Part shown: positions 50,758 to 60,156 of the stretch, in pieces
Position numbering within the stretch: the first letter of the stretch is position 1
Layout: every line of letters begins with the position of its first letter
Assembly (NCBI RefSeq): GCF_009805705.1
Contig: NZ_VSMB01000002.1
Span: forward strand, 186,001 to 250,000
From: Ruania rhizosphaerae
Lineage (GTDB): Bacteria; Actinomycetota; Actinomycetes; Actinomycetales; Beutenbergiaceae
Length of the DNA: 64,000 bases
Direction: 5' to 3'
Translations under genes and position numbers: made by a program
The notes under the pieces: generated by a model
What the model saw: only the letters and a program-made list of their open reading frames with translations
What the model was told of the DNA's origin: nothing
Database searches by the model: none

Positions 50758-52281
50758 TCAGTTCGTACCGACGTGGACCGTGACGCTCTGGTCGGAATGC
50801 GCATCGGGCGTCATCGGCAGCAAGCCCACCATCGTGCCCTGGTCCGTGGTAGCGCTCAGGGTGGCCGTCGCGAGCACCTGAGTACCGGAGATATCGACGG
50901 CGACCGCCCCGTTCACGTCCAGATCGCCCAGACCCGTGGTGCTGCCGGCGGGGATTCTGATCTCGACGGGGCCTGACCGTTGCCCGTCTGCGTCGACCGT
51001 GTGCACGGCGACCGTCTGATCCTCCGTGCCCGGGTTGGTCAGCGCGAGAGCCACCTCATCGACGAGCGCGCCGTTGGCGGGGAGCGCAAGGAGCCCGTGA
51101 CCGGCGGGGTCGGTGGCGGGTAGCCAGGCTCGCTCGGCCAGGCTCTGATCAGGGTCCAGTTCGCTCGGACCGCCTTGCCTCACGATCAACGCACCACCGG
51201 TGACCGGCTGGTCGCTGGTGATCCGCAGCGCGGCCGTTCCCTCGTCGATACCGTCGAGTGCAATGTCGGCCACAGTGCCGGGCTCGATCACCAGAGCGTC
51301 AGTTCCGGAGAGAGTGCTCACCCCCTCGGCGAGTACGTCGATCGAGACCTCGGCCGGTTCCTCCCCCGGGTTCAACAGCCGGAGCACCGCCGTCCCGGCG
51401 TCCGCCAGCACCGGGATCGGACCCACATGCAACTCCGTACTCGGGTCCGCAGCCGCCGTGATCACGTCACTTCCCTGCGAGACCAGGCCGTCGAGGACGG
51501 TCTCCTGGATCGAGGCGGTGAATCGCCCGCCCTCGCTGCTGACGTGCACTCCGAGGCGCGGTTCCAGCGTCACGGCCTCCAGCAGCACGCTGCTGACACC
51601 TCCGGGTTCGAGGGCCAGCGTCACCGGCTCGACCGGACCGACACTCCCCCACGCCTGCACGGTCACGGTCGCGGCGGTCTCGCCCGGGTTGGTCAGCGTC
51701 AGCCGCGCACTGGAACCGAGCTCGGTCTGCCCTCCCACCAGCCAGGCCGAGGATGTCGGCACGATGCATGGCGCCGCAGTCAGCCCGCGTAGGTCACCGG
51801 TGTCAGTCCGGGAGAGGGATGCACCAGCGGCAAACGCTGTCTCCTGGGCAGATGGCTCGGCCTGCAGCTGTAGCGGCTCCGGGTCCTCGGTGGTCAGGAG
51901 GCGAAGCGAACCCACCGCCGGGATGGCGCTGCCGCCGGTGCCGATGCTCCCGCCCGTCGCTGGTTCGGGTTCGGCGCCGTCACGGCCGAGTACCACCCCA
52001 AGGTCGGCGAGCGTGGTCTCACCGGCGGTGTCGAACTGGTCGTCGTAGTCGAGGTCGCCGCCGTCGCCGGTGGGGAGCACGGGGGCAGGCGGGCAGACGA
52101 GTGTCAGGGGTGCTGCACCCACATCGATCTGCATGGGTTCGATGGCACCCGGCGATGCCGGAGGGCGCCAACTCGCAGCCAGGACGAGGCCGGCGGCGAG
52201 TGCCAGCACGAAGACGGCGGTGATCAGCCGGCCGATCCCGGAGAGGACGCGACGCAGGCGGGACACTGGTGAGCCGGTCAT
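50758..52281 (-). CDS. DUF5719 family secreted/membrane-anchored protein
   Basis: This 507-residue protein has one N-terminal membrane anchor (about residues 15-38) and a large extracytoplasmic part made of repeated beta-sandwich units; sequences such as ARLTLTNPGETAATVTVQAWG and LRLLNPGEEPAEVSIDV show the repeat (LxNPGxxxAxVxV). The ATG overlaps the stop of the large glycosyltransferase gene (ATGA), so the pair is co-translated. This pairing is conserved in actinobacteria; the protein is likely an external partner of that membrane glycosyltransferase. It has no catalytic motif that I can see. Confidence 0.85.
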   Translation of the reverse strand: MTGSPVSRLRRVLSGIGRLITAVFVLALAAGLVLAASWRPPASPGAIEPMQIDVGAAPLTLVCPPAPVLPTGDGGDLDYDDQFDTAGETTLADLGVVLGRDGAEPEPATGGSIGTGGSAIPAVGSLRLLTTEDPEPLQLQAEPSAQETAFAAGASLSRTDTGDLRGLTAAPCIVPTSSAWLVGGQTELGSSARLTLTNPGETAATVTVQAWGSVGPVEPVTLALEPGGVSSVLLEAVTLEPRLGVHVSSEGGRFTASIQETVLDGLVSQGSDVITAAADPSTELHVGPIPVLADAGTAVLRLLNPGEEPAEVSIDVLAEGVSTLSGTDALVIEPGTVADIALDGIDEGTAALRITSDQPVTGGALIVRQGGPSELDPDQSLAERAWLPATDPAGHGLLALPANGALVDEVALALTNPGTEDQTVAVHTVDADGQRSGPVEIRIPAGSTTGLGDLDVNGAVAVDISGTQVLATATLSATTDQGTMVGLLPMTPDAHSDQSVTVHVGTN

Positions 52282-55200
52282 CCGTCCTCCCCTCGACGGC
52301 GACGGGTCGGCAGGGCGAGCAGGGCCGTGAGTCCGAAGACGGCGAGCGCCAGGATCTGCCACGGTAGGTGCCAGGTGGGCTGGTAGGCGACCACCAGCTC
52401 TCCACGAGCCCCATCCGGTATCGCGAAGGCCTGCCGCCAGTCGGACTCGATGGATCGCAACGGGGTTCCGCCGAGCCAGGCGCGCCAGGAGGGATCGGCG
52501 CGTTCGGCGAGGACCACTGCCCGGTCGGTGCCGTCGGCGCTGATCGGCCCACCGATCGAACCACCTATGGAGGGAACGTTGGCCACCAGGGTGCCGTCCC
52601 CGTCGAGGATTTGCGCACGGGCGATGTCGGCGTCAGTGGCCTCTTGCGAGGCACGCACCCGCCAGATCACGCCGGAGGTGTTCTCGGTCACCCGGTCCAG
52701 CCCGGCCACGGAGTCCAGCAGGGGAATGAGCCGGCCCCGGGCAGCCGTGTCGAGTGGCGCGCGGGTGACGTCCGACGTCGCCGGCACCACGATCACGGCG
52801 ATCGCATGCTCGGCCAGCGTGCTGGCCGCTTCCGTGGCGGTGCCCTGCGTCAACTCAGCCACTACGGTCGCTACCTCGTGCGTGGCCGCGTCGCTCTCGC
52901 CTTCGAGTGCGGCCTGCCACCGTCGCAGGTCCGTCACAGTCGAGCTCTCGGTGAGCTGGGGGCCGCTACTGCGCCAGATCTGGGCATCGACCCCGTCGGC
53001 GGTGGGGGTCAGCGCGAGGACGCGGGCCTGCTGTGTCGAGCCCTGCAGTTCCTGAGCGAGTGCCGGCACCGGTGCGGCTCCCCTGCCGTGCACGAGCATG
53101 GTCTCGTTCTCGATCTGGCCGTCCCGTTCGGCGAGAACGCGTGCGCTGTGGGTCACGCCCGTGGTCACCAGAGCGAGCGTGATCACGACGGTGCCGACGG
53201 CGGCACTCACCTGCCGCCATCCGAAGCTGGCTCCCGAGAGAGCGCCACGCAGACCGTCCACACCGCACACCGCGGCGATCAGCAGGCCCGCCAAGGTCAG
53301 GGAGGTTCCTGGTCCCGCCCAACCGTGAACCTCGGCAATCTCACCCGAGGTGTTGCGGCCGAGCGCGACGGCGACTCGTACGGAGACCTCCGCCGTCACC
53401 ACACCCACGCTCACCAGCAGCCATCCCAGGCGCACCGGGCGGGACCGGCCCGCACCGCGCAGCAGGGCCAGAAGGGCGACGACGGCCAGGACGCCCGTCG
53501 TCGCCATCGGCACGTAGGCAGCTACATCATTGGCCAGGAACGGAGCCGACGCCGGCTCCTGGGGCCACGCAAGCAGCCGGAGCCATGCTGGACCGGCGTC
53601 GCTGGCCAGGCCCGCACCGGGGTCGGCGAGCAACACGCGCCACGACTGCTCGTTCCCGAGGGCATGCACGCCGAGCGGCAGCATCAACGTCACGGCCGGG
53701 AGGAGAACGAGGACGAGCCGTCCCCGGCCCACAGGGAGCCGCCGGCGCCGCCCGAGCACCACCGCGAGCACGATCACTGCCAGTACACCGGCACCCAGCA
53801 GGACGGGGGCACCGGCGACCACCACGGCGAAACCGAGCCCGGCCGCGGCCGCGGCACCCAGGGAACCCGCCCGGGAGACCCGGGAGACGACAGTGGCGCT
53901 GGGTACCTCCTCCGAGGGCTCCGTGCGCGGGCGTTTCTCAGGCCGGCGCACCTCATCGGCATCGGTCTCGTCATCGCCGACCTCGGCCAGTGCCGCCAGG
54001 CGTGCCCGCTTCGCCTCCCGGGCACTGACCCCTCGGGCCGCCCGCGCGCGCGGCAGCCGCTGCGCTCCCACCATGCCGGAGATGATGACGTCGCGTCGGT
54101 CGAGTCCGAGCGAGCGGACCACGGCCAGCAGCACCAGCGGGAGCATCACGTGTGCCAGCACGGCACCGACCCGGCCGGCACCGATGCCGAGCAGCAGCGC
54201 CGGTCCGAGTGCCCAGGTCAGCGCGACCCACGCCCTGATCAGCACCGAGCGGCTCGCAGCACCGGCCGCGAACCAGGCGGCGAGAGCAGCCAGCGGGATC
54301 GCGAGCGCGAGCACGATCGAGACGCCTGTGTGCAGCGGGACTCCCCAGGCACCACCGGTCAGCAGGGAGACGACCGTCAGCACCATCAGCAACGGGTCCG
54401 GTGGTCCGCTCTGCCCGTCACCGGAGGCGATCCAGGCCGAGGTGGCGGCCTGCCAGGTGCCCGCCAGATCGGCATCGGCGGGTAGCAGGGCCCCGCCGAC
54501 GAGGGGCCCGGCCAAGGTCGCGGGAACGACGGTCACAGCCGCGAGGGCGCCGCTGACCAGCAGCACGAATCCCAGCGTGAGACGCCGCCGTCGCGCGACG
54601 GCGGCCCGTTCGGCCATCTCCAGCTCGCTGGGTGTCCGGGCTGCACGGCGTGCGGCTGAACGCAGGAGCCGGCGATCTCGTCGCAGCCGCCAGACGTCCC
54701 GCCAGCTTGCTTGCAACGGACGCAGGCGTCGCCGCGGCAGTCGCCGGCTGCGCCGGGCACGGCGACGCGCCCGGGCGATCGCGGCGGGCCGCGCGAGCAC
54801 GACCAGCGGCGCCACGAGCTCGTGGACGGTGAGCGTCAGCTCCTTGGTGCTGACACGCCACAGCGCCCGCACCAGCCCCGCGAGCACGGCGACGATCGCG
54901 AGCAGTGGGACGAGGATCGGCGGAGCGCTGCTCAGCCGGAGGTGCAGGGCTGCCACCCGGCGGGCACGAAAGGACCGGCGTGGGTCGGGCCGTCGATGAC
55001 CATCCTCACGCAGGCCCCGATAGGACAAGCGGGCGTGCCGGACGACTGCGGCCGGGGCGACGACCACCCGATGCCCGGCGAGCCGGGCTCGCTGACAGAG
55101 ATCTCGTCCGTCCTCGAACGGTCCGAGCGCCGGGTCCGGGCCGCCGAGGAGGTGCCACACCTCCGTGCGGATGAGCATGCCGGCCGTGCCGACGGCGAGC

Positions 55201-55769
55201 ACGTCTTCCCTGCCATCGTGCTGGCCCTGGTCGATCTCGCGGTCCTCGATACCGGTGAACCTCAGCCCGCCAGGAGTGGCTCGCACGCCCACCGAGATGA
55301 GCCGGTCGGGCTGGTCCCAGTCGACCTGCTTGCAGCCGACCACCGAGATCGCGTTCGACGCTTCGATGGTGCGCAGGAGCTGTGCGGTCGCATCGGGAGC
55401 GGGGGCGGAGTCGTCGTGCAGCAGCCACAGCCAAGAATGCCGCTCAGCTTCCTCGGCCGGGCCGTCCTGTCCCCGATTCTCCTGAGCGGTCGCCTGCTCG
55501 GCGGCGCTCAATGCACGGCGCACCGCTGCGCCGAAGGTGAGAGCGCCCGGGACGGGGACGACCCGTACCTTCCGCCGGTCGAGGCCCGCCTCGGAGACAA
55601 CGTCTTCCCAATCGCCGGCGGATGTGCCCGCCCCAGAACCGAGTGCGGCGATCAGGATGTCGTCGGCGGGCCGGGTCTGGGCGGCGAGCGCCGCCAAGGT
55701 GTGTGGAAGATGACGAGAGGCCACAGATGCGACGACGACCGCGCGCAGGCGGGTCTCGCTCGTGGTCAT
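52278..55769 (-). CDS. Large GT2 glycosyltransferase with multi-span membrane domain
   Basis: In this 1163-residue protein the first 280 residues form a GT2 (GT-A) domain: VVVASVASRHLPHTLAAL, the Asp pair in WLLHDDSAPAPDA and the acceptor-side FEDGRDLCQRARLAG. The rest has a cytoplasmic Arg-rich linker (about 330-390, RARRRARRSRRLPRRR) followed by roughly a dozen membrane segments and a 350-residue extracytoplasmic region before a final helix. It is thought to add a sugar to an envelope glycan and pass it across the membrane; the acceptor is unknown. It is the first gene of a two-gene unit with DUF5719 and lies 26 bases from the WhiB gene. Confidence 0.88.
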   Translation of the reverse strand: MTTSETRLRAVVVASVASRHLPHTLAALAAQTRPADDILIAALGSGAGTSAGDWEDVVSEAGLDRRKVRVVPVPGALTFGAAVRRALSAAEQATAQENRGQDGPAEEAERHSWLWLLHDDSAPAPDATAQLLRTIEASNAISVVGCKQVDWDQPDRLISVGVRATPGGLRFTGIEDREIDQGQHDGREDVLAVGTAGMLIRTEVWHLLGGPDPALGPFEDGRDLCQRARLAGHRVVVAPAAVVRHARLSYRGLREDGHRRPDPRRSFRARRVAALHLRLSSAPPILVPLLAIVAVLAGLVRALWRVSTKELTLTVHELVAPLVVLARPAAIARARRRARRSRRLPRRRLRPLQASWRDVWRLRRDRRLLRSAARRAARTPSELEMAERAAVARRRRLTLGFVLLVSGALAAVTVVPATLAGPLVGGALLPADADLAGTWQAATSAWIASGDGQSGPPDPLLMVLTVVSLLTGGAWGVPLHTGVSIVLALAIPLAALAAWFAAGAASRSVLIRAWVALTWALGPALLLGIGAGRVGAVLAHVMLPLVLLAVVRSLGLDRRDVIISGMVGAQRLPRARAARGVSAREAKRARLAALAEVGDDETDADEVRRPEKRPRTEPSEEVPSATVVSRVSRAGSLGAAAAAGLGFAVVVAGAPVLLGAGVLAVIVLAVVLGRRRRLPVGRGRLVLVLLPAVTLMLPLGVHALGNEQSWRVLLADPGAGLASDAGPAWLRLLAWPQEPASAPFLANDVAAYVPMATTGVLAVVALLALLRGAGRSRPVRLGWLLVSVGVVTAEVSVRVAVALGRNTSGEIAEVHGWAGPGTSLTLAGLLIAAVCGVDGLRGALSGASFGWRQVSAAVGTVVITLALVTTGVTHSARVLAERDGQIENETMLVHGRGAAPVPALAQELQGSTQQARVLALTPTADGVDAQIWRSSGPQLTESSTVTDLRRWQAALEGESDAATHEVATVVAELTQGTATEAASTLAEHAIAVIVVPATSDVTRAPLDTAARGRLIPLLDSVAGLDRVTENTSGVIWRVRASQEATDADIARAQILDGDGTLVANVPSIGGSIGGPISADGTDRAVVLAERADPSWRAWLGGTPLRSIESDWRQAFAIPDGARGELVVAYQPTWHLPWQILALAVFGLTALLALPTRRRRGEDG

Positions 55770-55795
55770 GAAGGCATCGCTGGGCTCTGGTGTGT

Positions 55796-56119
55796 TCAGA
55801 TGGCGCGGCGCTTCAGCTTGCGCCGCTCCCGCTCGGAGAGTCCACCCCAGATGCCGAACCGTTCGTCATGGGCCAGGGCGTACTCCAAGCACTCGGCGCG
55901 CACCTCGCAGGACACGCACACACGCTTCGCCTCACGCGTCGATCCACCCTTCTCCGGGAAGAACGCCTCCGGGTCGGTCTGCGCGCACAAGGCACGCTCC
56001 TGCCACGAGAGCGCGCCTTCGTCTTCGAAGACCTCGCCGAGTGTGAAGGGACGCTCAGGCCGTGGCGCGGGCTGCGGCACACCGGAGGTGAGCGGCCCCT
56101 CGCCTAGGATGTTCCACAC
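55796..56119 (-). CDS. WhiB-family [4Fe-4S] transcriptional regulator (WhiB2/WhmD-like)
   Basis: This 107-residue protein has the four cluster-binding cysteines Cys45, Cys68, Cys71 and Cys77 (CVSCEVRAEC), the GIWGG turn (89-93) and the basic tail RERRKLKRR. WhiB proteins bind an iron-sulfur cluster and the sigma factor to control transcription. The position beside the TIGR03089 and manA genes and the EALSWQERALC-like run suggest the WhiB2/WhmD group, which controls division and septation. The start is GTG 56119; a later GTG at 56080 would also be possible. Confidence 0.93.
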   Translation of the reverse strand: MWNILGEGPLTSGVPQPAPRPERPFTLGEVFEDEGALSWQERALCAQTDPEAFFPEKGGSTREAKRVCVSCEVRAECLEYALAHDERFGIWGGLSERERRKLKRRAI

Positions 56120-56266
56120 AGCTGCCCCAATCGTCCGACCTACAGTGTGCGGGGCTGCTGATCCCGCACTGACTGCTTGCCCTAAATTACACGCGTGTCA
56201 TCCGTGGAAAGTCAAGCCCAGAAGTGATATCGAGCAAGATCCGTCCCAGGCGCGTATCCTGCCCCG

Positions 56267-56962
56267 GTGCCAGGAATCGCAACACTTCTCGACCGATGGA
56301 CCAGCGAACCGGGCCGGCCTCGGCTGACGTGGTACGGACCCGGCGGGGAACGCGTGGAGCTGACCGGGAGGGTGCTCGCGAACTGGGTGGCGAAGGCCGC
56401 CAACCTGCTCACCGACGAGGCTGACCTCGAGGTTGGCGGAAGTGTCACCCTCGACCTGCCCGCCCACTGGCGGACCGCCGTCTGGGCGCTGGCTGCTTGG
56501 GCCTGCGGCGCCTCCGTCACACCTGCCGGCTCGCTCAGCACTGAGGCCGGTGGCGCGGACGTGCTGGTGACCACGGAAACATCGAGTGATCGCACAGCCG
56601 ACGTCACGATCGTGATCGCCCTGCCGGCATTGGCGATGTCCGTCGAGGACGTCCCACCCGGCGCACTGGACGGCGCTGCCGAGCTGATGAGCCAGCCGGA
56701 CGTGCTCATCCAGCCTGTTCCTCACACCGACGGGCCGGCTGCGGCCCTCCTGACCAGCGAGGGGACGCGGGATCTCCTGGTACCCACCGGCGGCGGGCGC
56801 GTGATGCTCGATGCTCGCGGAGCCGCCGTCGAGCAGATGCTCATCGGGGCGATGCACGCCTGGAGTGGGGGTGGCTCGGTGGTGCTCGTCGGCGATCCGG
56901 ACGGCGACCTCGAGCGGATCGCTCAGCAGGAAGGGACCGACGGTCCGGCACCGACCACGTGA
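56267..56962 (+). CDS. TIGR03089 family protein (AMP-ligase-like)
   Basis: This 231-residue actinobacterial protein resembles the N-terminal part of adenylate-forming enzymes: RPRLTWYGPGGERVELTG, then LANWVAKAANLLTDE and LPAHWRTAVWALAAWACGA. It lacks the P-loop-like SGTTGxPK sequence and the large C-terminal domain, so it is unlikely to be a full ligase. The GTG start is divergent from WhiB, with 147 bases between. The gene is conserved at this place in actinobacteria; its function is unknown. Confidence 0.85.
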   Translation: MPGIATLLDRWTSEPGRPRLTWYGPGGERVELTGRVLANWVAKAANLLTDEADLEVGGSVTLDLPAHWRTAVWALAAWACGASVTPAGSLSTEAGGADVLVTTETSSDRTADVTIVIALPALAMSVEDVPPGALDGAAELMSQPDVLIQPVPHTDGPAAALLTSEGTRDLLVPTGGGRVMLDARGAAVEQMLIGAMHAWSGGGSVVLVGDPDGDLERIAQQEGTDGPAPTT

Positions 56963-56978
56963 GCGCCGGCCGCGAGGC

Positions 56979-58151
56979 CTACGGCACCCCCGCCTGCACG
57001 AGCCGCCCTGTGCCGGTCAAGCGCACCGGCGTCTCGCCCGCACTGAGGAACAGTGCCTCTCCTTGGGTGAGTGTGTGCGCACCCGCCTGCGTCTCCACCG
57101 TGAGCGAGCCCTCCAGGCCCAGCAGAATGCGGGGACCGCGACCACGCAGCGTGCGACCGCTCTCCCGGTCCACGGTGGCGACCGAGAGCTCGAAATCGTC
57201 GACCGGGGCGTAGAACACCCCCGTGCCGTCTCCGTCCGTCTCGGCGGCGATACGGATGGGCGGGGCAGCCACGCAGTCGACCGTCGCGAGGAGTTCGTCC
57301 ACGTCCACACGCTTGGCGGTCAGACCCGCGCGCAGCACGTTGTCCGAGTTCGCCATCAACTCCACACCGAAACCATGGAGATAGGAGTGCACGCAGTCGG
57401 CGGGGACGAACATCGCCTCTCCTGGCTGCAGGGTGACCGGGTTGAGGAGCAGCGCCGCCACCGCGCCGGGATCGCCAGGGTGCTGCTCGTCGAGCAGCCC
57501 CACGAGGCGATCGGCACGCGGTGACGGCGACCGGCCGGACTCCAGACGAACCCGGCACTCGCGAGCCAGGGCGCTGACCTCACTGCCGCAGGTGCCGCTG
57601 AGAACCCGCGCGAAGACGGCGTGCACGCCCGGTGCTCCCGGAGTGGAACGCAACAGCGTGGCCAGCTCGCGTGCCAGCGGCGCGTCGAGGCCGTCCAACA
57701 GCTCGGCCACCCGCCGAGGCGCACGGAACCCGCAGACGGCGTCGAACGTCGTCAGCGCGTAGACCAGCTCCGGCTTGTGGTTGGCGTCGGGGTAGTTGCG
57801 ACGTTCGGCCGGAACCTCAAGGTCCTGCTCACGCTGGTAACCGGCCTTTGCCTGCTCCAGGTTGGGGTGCACCTGAAGGGAGAGCGGTCGCTGCGGGGCG
57901 ATGAGCTTGAGCAGATACGGCAGGCGCAGCCCGAAGCGGGCGATGACATCGGCACCGAGGTGATGTTCGGGGTCGGAAGCCAGAAGTGTGGCCAGGTCTC
58001 CGCCGTCGGGAAGGGGGGTGGGAGCGCTCGGGTGGGCACCGAACCAGAGCTCGGCGACCGGTTCGCCGGTGGGCGCACTGTCGAGGAAGTCGGGGATCAC
58101 GCGGGTCGAGCCCCACGGGTAGGCCCGGGATGCCGGGGTGAGGGGATGCAC
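56979..58151 (-). CDS. manA: Mannose-6-phosphate isomerase, class I
   Basis: This 390-residue zinc enzyme converts fructose-6-phosphate to mannose-6-phosphate. The metal site residues are visible as LSLQVHPN (Gln, His), ANHKPEL (Glu) and DCVHSYLHG (His), and the C-terminal cupin runs from about 270. The start is GTG 58151, 2 bases after the stop of the upstream epimerase gene. Together with manB it provides mannose-1-phosphate for GDP-mannose. Confidence 0.94.
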   Translation of the reverse strand: MHPLTPASRAYPWGSTRVIPDFLDSAPTGEPVAELWFGAHPSAPTPLPDGGDLATLLASDPEHHLGADVIARFGLRLPYLLKLIAPQRPLSLQVHPNLEQAKAGYQREQDLEVPAERRNYPDANHKPELVYALTTFDAVCGFRAPRRVAELLDGLDAPLARELATLLRSTPGAPGVHAVFARVLSGTCGSEVSALARECRVRLESGRSPSPRADRLVGLLDEQHPGDPGAVAALLLNPVTLQPGEAMFVPADCVHSYLHGFGVELMANSDNVLRAGLTAKRVDVDELLATVDCVAAPPIRIAAETDGDGTGVFYAPVDDFELSVATVDRESGRTLRGRGPRILLGLEGSLTVETQAGAHTLTQGEALFLSAGETPVRLTGTGRLVQAGVP

Positions 58152-58153
58152 GG

Positions 58154-59209
58154 TCAGCGTGACACCTCAGCCGGGGGAAGGTGCACCACCGGCGTGGCGT
58201 CGTGGCCCTCCCGCCGGTACCAGTCGACCATCGCTTCGATACCTTCTGGAAGGCTCACCGACGGCACGAACCCCACCTCTCGGATGCGGTCGGCGGAGAA
58301 GGACGTCTCGGCGTCGGAGAGCTTGCGCACCCGGGCGGAGGTGATGGGCAGGTCCTTGCCCGTCACCCGGCCTACCACGTCGAACGGACGAGCAGCCAGA
58401 AGCACGGGAGCCAGCGGGAGCCGCAGCCGCGGTTCAGTGCGGTCGAGGGCCCGGTAGACCGCGGAGACGGTCTCCCGGGAGGTCATATCGGGTTTGTCGG
58501 CGTAGTTGTAGACCTCGTCGCTACCGGCCGGGAGCCGGGAGGGTGCGCTCCACAGGTAGGCGATCGCCTGCACCAGGTTGGCGACGAAGCACATGCTCTT
58601 GCGGTTGGTGCCGGGGCCGACGGGCAGGAATCGGCGGGTGTCGATCTGCCGGATGAGCTTGTAGAGGTTGGCGAAGTTGCGCGGGCCGAACACCACGGCC
58701 GGACGCACGATCAGAGCGCGGCGCTCCTGGCCTGCGGGTGCGTTGGCCTCCCACTCGCGGTAGACCGCCTCCGCGGCGAGCTTGGTGCGGCCGTAGTCGT
58801 TCACCGGGGTGGGGCGGGTGGCTTCGTCGGGCGGCTGCGGGTGCTCACCGTAGACGGCGACCGAGGAGTAGAAGCACAGGTTGGTGATGCCGTGGTGCTC
58901 CATCGCCGCCCGCACCGCCCTGGCGCCGCCGACGTTGACGGACTCGAAGGTGGCGGTGGCGATGCCGAAGTCGTGATGGGCGGCTGCGAGATTGAGGACG
59001 GCGGTGCAGCCGGTCATCGCCCGGGTGAGGGCGTCCACATCGCGCACGTCCCCGCAGATGGTCTCGTACCGGCCGGCGGGATCTGGGTGCAGGTCGAATC
59101 GCACGAGCTCGGCACCGAGACCGGTGAAGGCGTCCTCCAGGTGGGAGCCGACGAAGCCAGAACTCCCGATGACCAGGATCCGTGACCCCGGCCCGATCGT
59201 GTTCCCCAC
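58154..59209 (-). CDS. NAD-dependent epimerase/dehydratase (extended SDR)
   Basis: This 351-residue extended short-chain dehydrogenase has GSSGFVGSHLEDAF at the NAD site, DVRDVDAL, AAAHHDFG, and the catalytic YGRTK (Tyr-x-x-x-Lys) preceded by SSVAVYGEHP. These enzymes change the stereochemistry at C4 or oxidise nucleotide sugars or lipid-linked intermediates; the C-terminal RPFDVVGRVTGKDLPIT resembles those acting on sterol/lipid or sugar substrates in glycan loci. The GTG start follows AAGGAG by 7 bases. It is the first gene of a unit with manA. Confidence 0.87.
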   Translation of the reverse strand: MGNTIGPGSRILVIGSSGFVGSHLEDAFTGLGAELVRFDLHPDPAGRYETICGDVRDVDALTRAMTGCTAVLNLAAAHHDFGIATATFESVNVGGARAVRAAMEHHGITNLCFYSSVAVYGEHPQPPDEATRPTPVNDYGRTKLAAEAVYREWEANAPAGQERRALIVRPAVVFGPRNFANLYKLIRQIDTRRFLPVGPGTNRKSMCFVANLVQAIAYLWSAPSRLPAGSDEVYNYADKPDMTSRETVSAVYRALDRTEPRLRLPLAPVLLAARPFDVVGRVTGKDLPITSARVRKLSDAETSFSADRIREVGFVPSVSLPEGIEAMVDWYRREGHDATPVVHLPPAEVSR

Positions 59210-59345
59210 CCGTATCTCCTTCTGCCTGCCTGTGTTGCTTGGTTCGCCGCTGGTGCCCGCCGGCGATCGTCGTCACGCTACCGTGGCACCAGGCCCGCGC
59301 CGGTGAGGGCGGGCCGAGTCCCTGTCGATCGAGGAACGAGGTCCG

Positions 59346-60122
59346 ATGCCACTGGTCTCGGTGATCATGCCGGTCTACGACGCGATCGAAACCGTCGAGG
59401 CATCGATCCGGTCCGTACAAGACCAGTCTCACACCGACTGGGAGTTGCTGATCACCGACGATGCCTCCACCGATGGCAGCTGGGAGTTGGTGCAGCAGCT
59501 CGCGGCCGAGGACGCGCGGATCAAGCCGGCGCGGGCGGAGGTCTCCGGTGGCGCCGCACGGGCGCGGAACGCGGCGATCGACCGGGCGCAGGGCTCCTAC
59601 GTGGCCTTCCTCGATGCCGACGACCAGTGGCTACCGGGCAAGCTGGACCGGCAGCTCGCCTTCGCAGCCGGCAGCGATGCGCCGCTCACGTTCACCGCCT
59701 ACTACAAGGTGGCGGCGGACTTCGACGGTGCCGCCCGGGACTTCGACCCCACCGACCGGGTGGTGCACGCACCGGCGCAGGTGGACTACCGGGCGATGCT
59801 GCAGCAGAACCACATCGGGTGCCTGACGGCGATGTACGACGTGCAGCAGCTGGGTCTGCGGCGGATGCCGGATCTGCGCAAGCGCCAGGACTACGGCCTG
59901 TGGCTGTCGATCCTGCGCGATGGTGACCACGCCCGCGGGTTGGACGAGCCGCTCGCGCTCTACCGCGAGGCACACCCAGGCTCACTCTCGGGTGGGAGCC
60001 GCCTGCGGCTGGTGCGCTACAACTGGCAGCTCTATCGCGAGGTGGAGGGCCTGTCGGTGCCTCGGTCGGTGTGGGCCCTGGGGCAGGTGACGGTGCGGTC
60101 GACGCTGAAGCGTCGCGTGTGA
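59346..60122 (+). CDS. GT2-family glycosyltransferase
   Basis: This 258-residue GT-A enzyme has the typical GT2 sequence set: VSVIMPVYDAIETVEASI, the DDAST nucleotide-binding Asp, ARARNAAIDRAQGSYVAFLDADDQW with the DxD metal motif, and RKRQDYGLWLSIL for acceptor binding. It has no membrane segment, so it should act on a membrane-bound acceptor at the cytoplasmic face. A ribosome binding site GAGG lies before the ATG. It is divergent from the epimerase gene and convergent with an amidohydrolase gene. Confidence 0.92.
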   Translation: MPLVSVIMPVYDAIETVEASIRSVQDQSHTDWELLITDDASTDGSWELVQQLAAEDARIKPARAEVSGGAARARNAAIDRAQGSYVAFLDADDQWLPGKLDRQLAFAAGSDAPLTFTAYYKVAADFDGAARDFDPTDRVVHAPAQVDYRAMLQQNHIGCLTAMYDVQQLGLRRMPDLRKRQDYGLWLSILRDGDHARGLDEPLALYREAHPGSLSGGSRLRLVRYNWQLYREVEGLSVPRSVWALGQVTVRSTLKRRV

Positions 60123-60156
60123 GCGCGGGAGTTGCGGAGACGGCGTCCGGACGGGG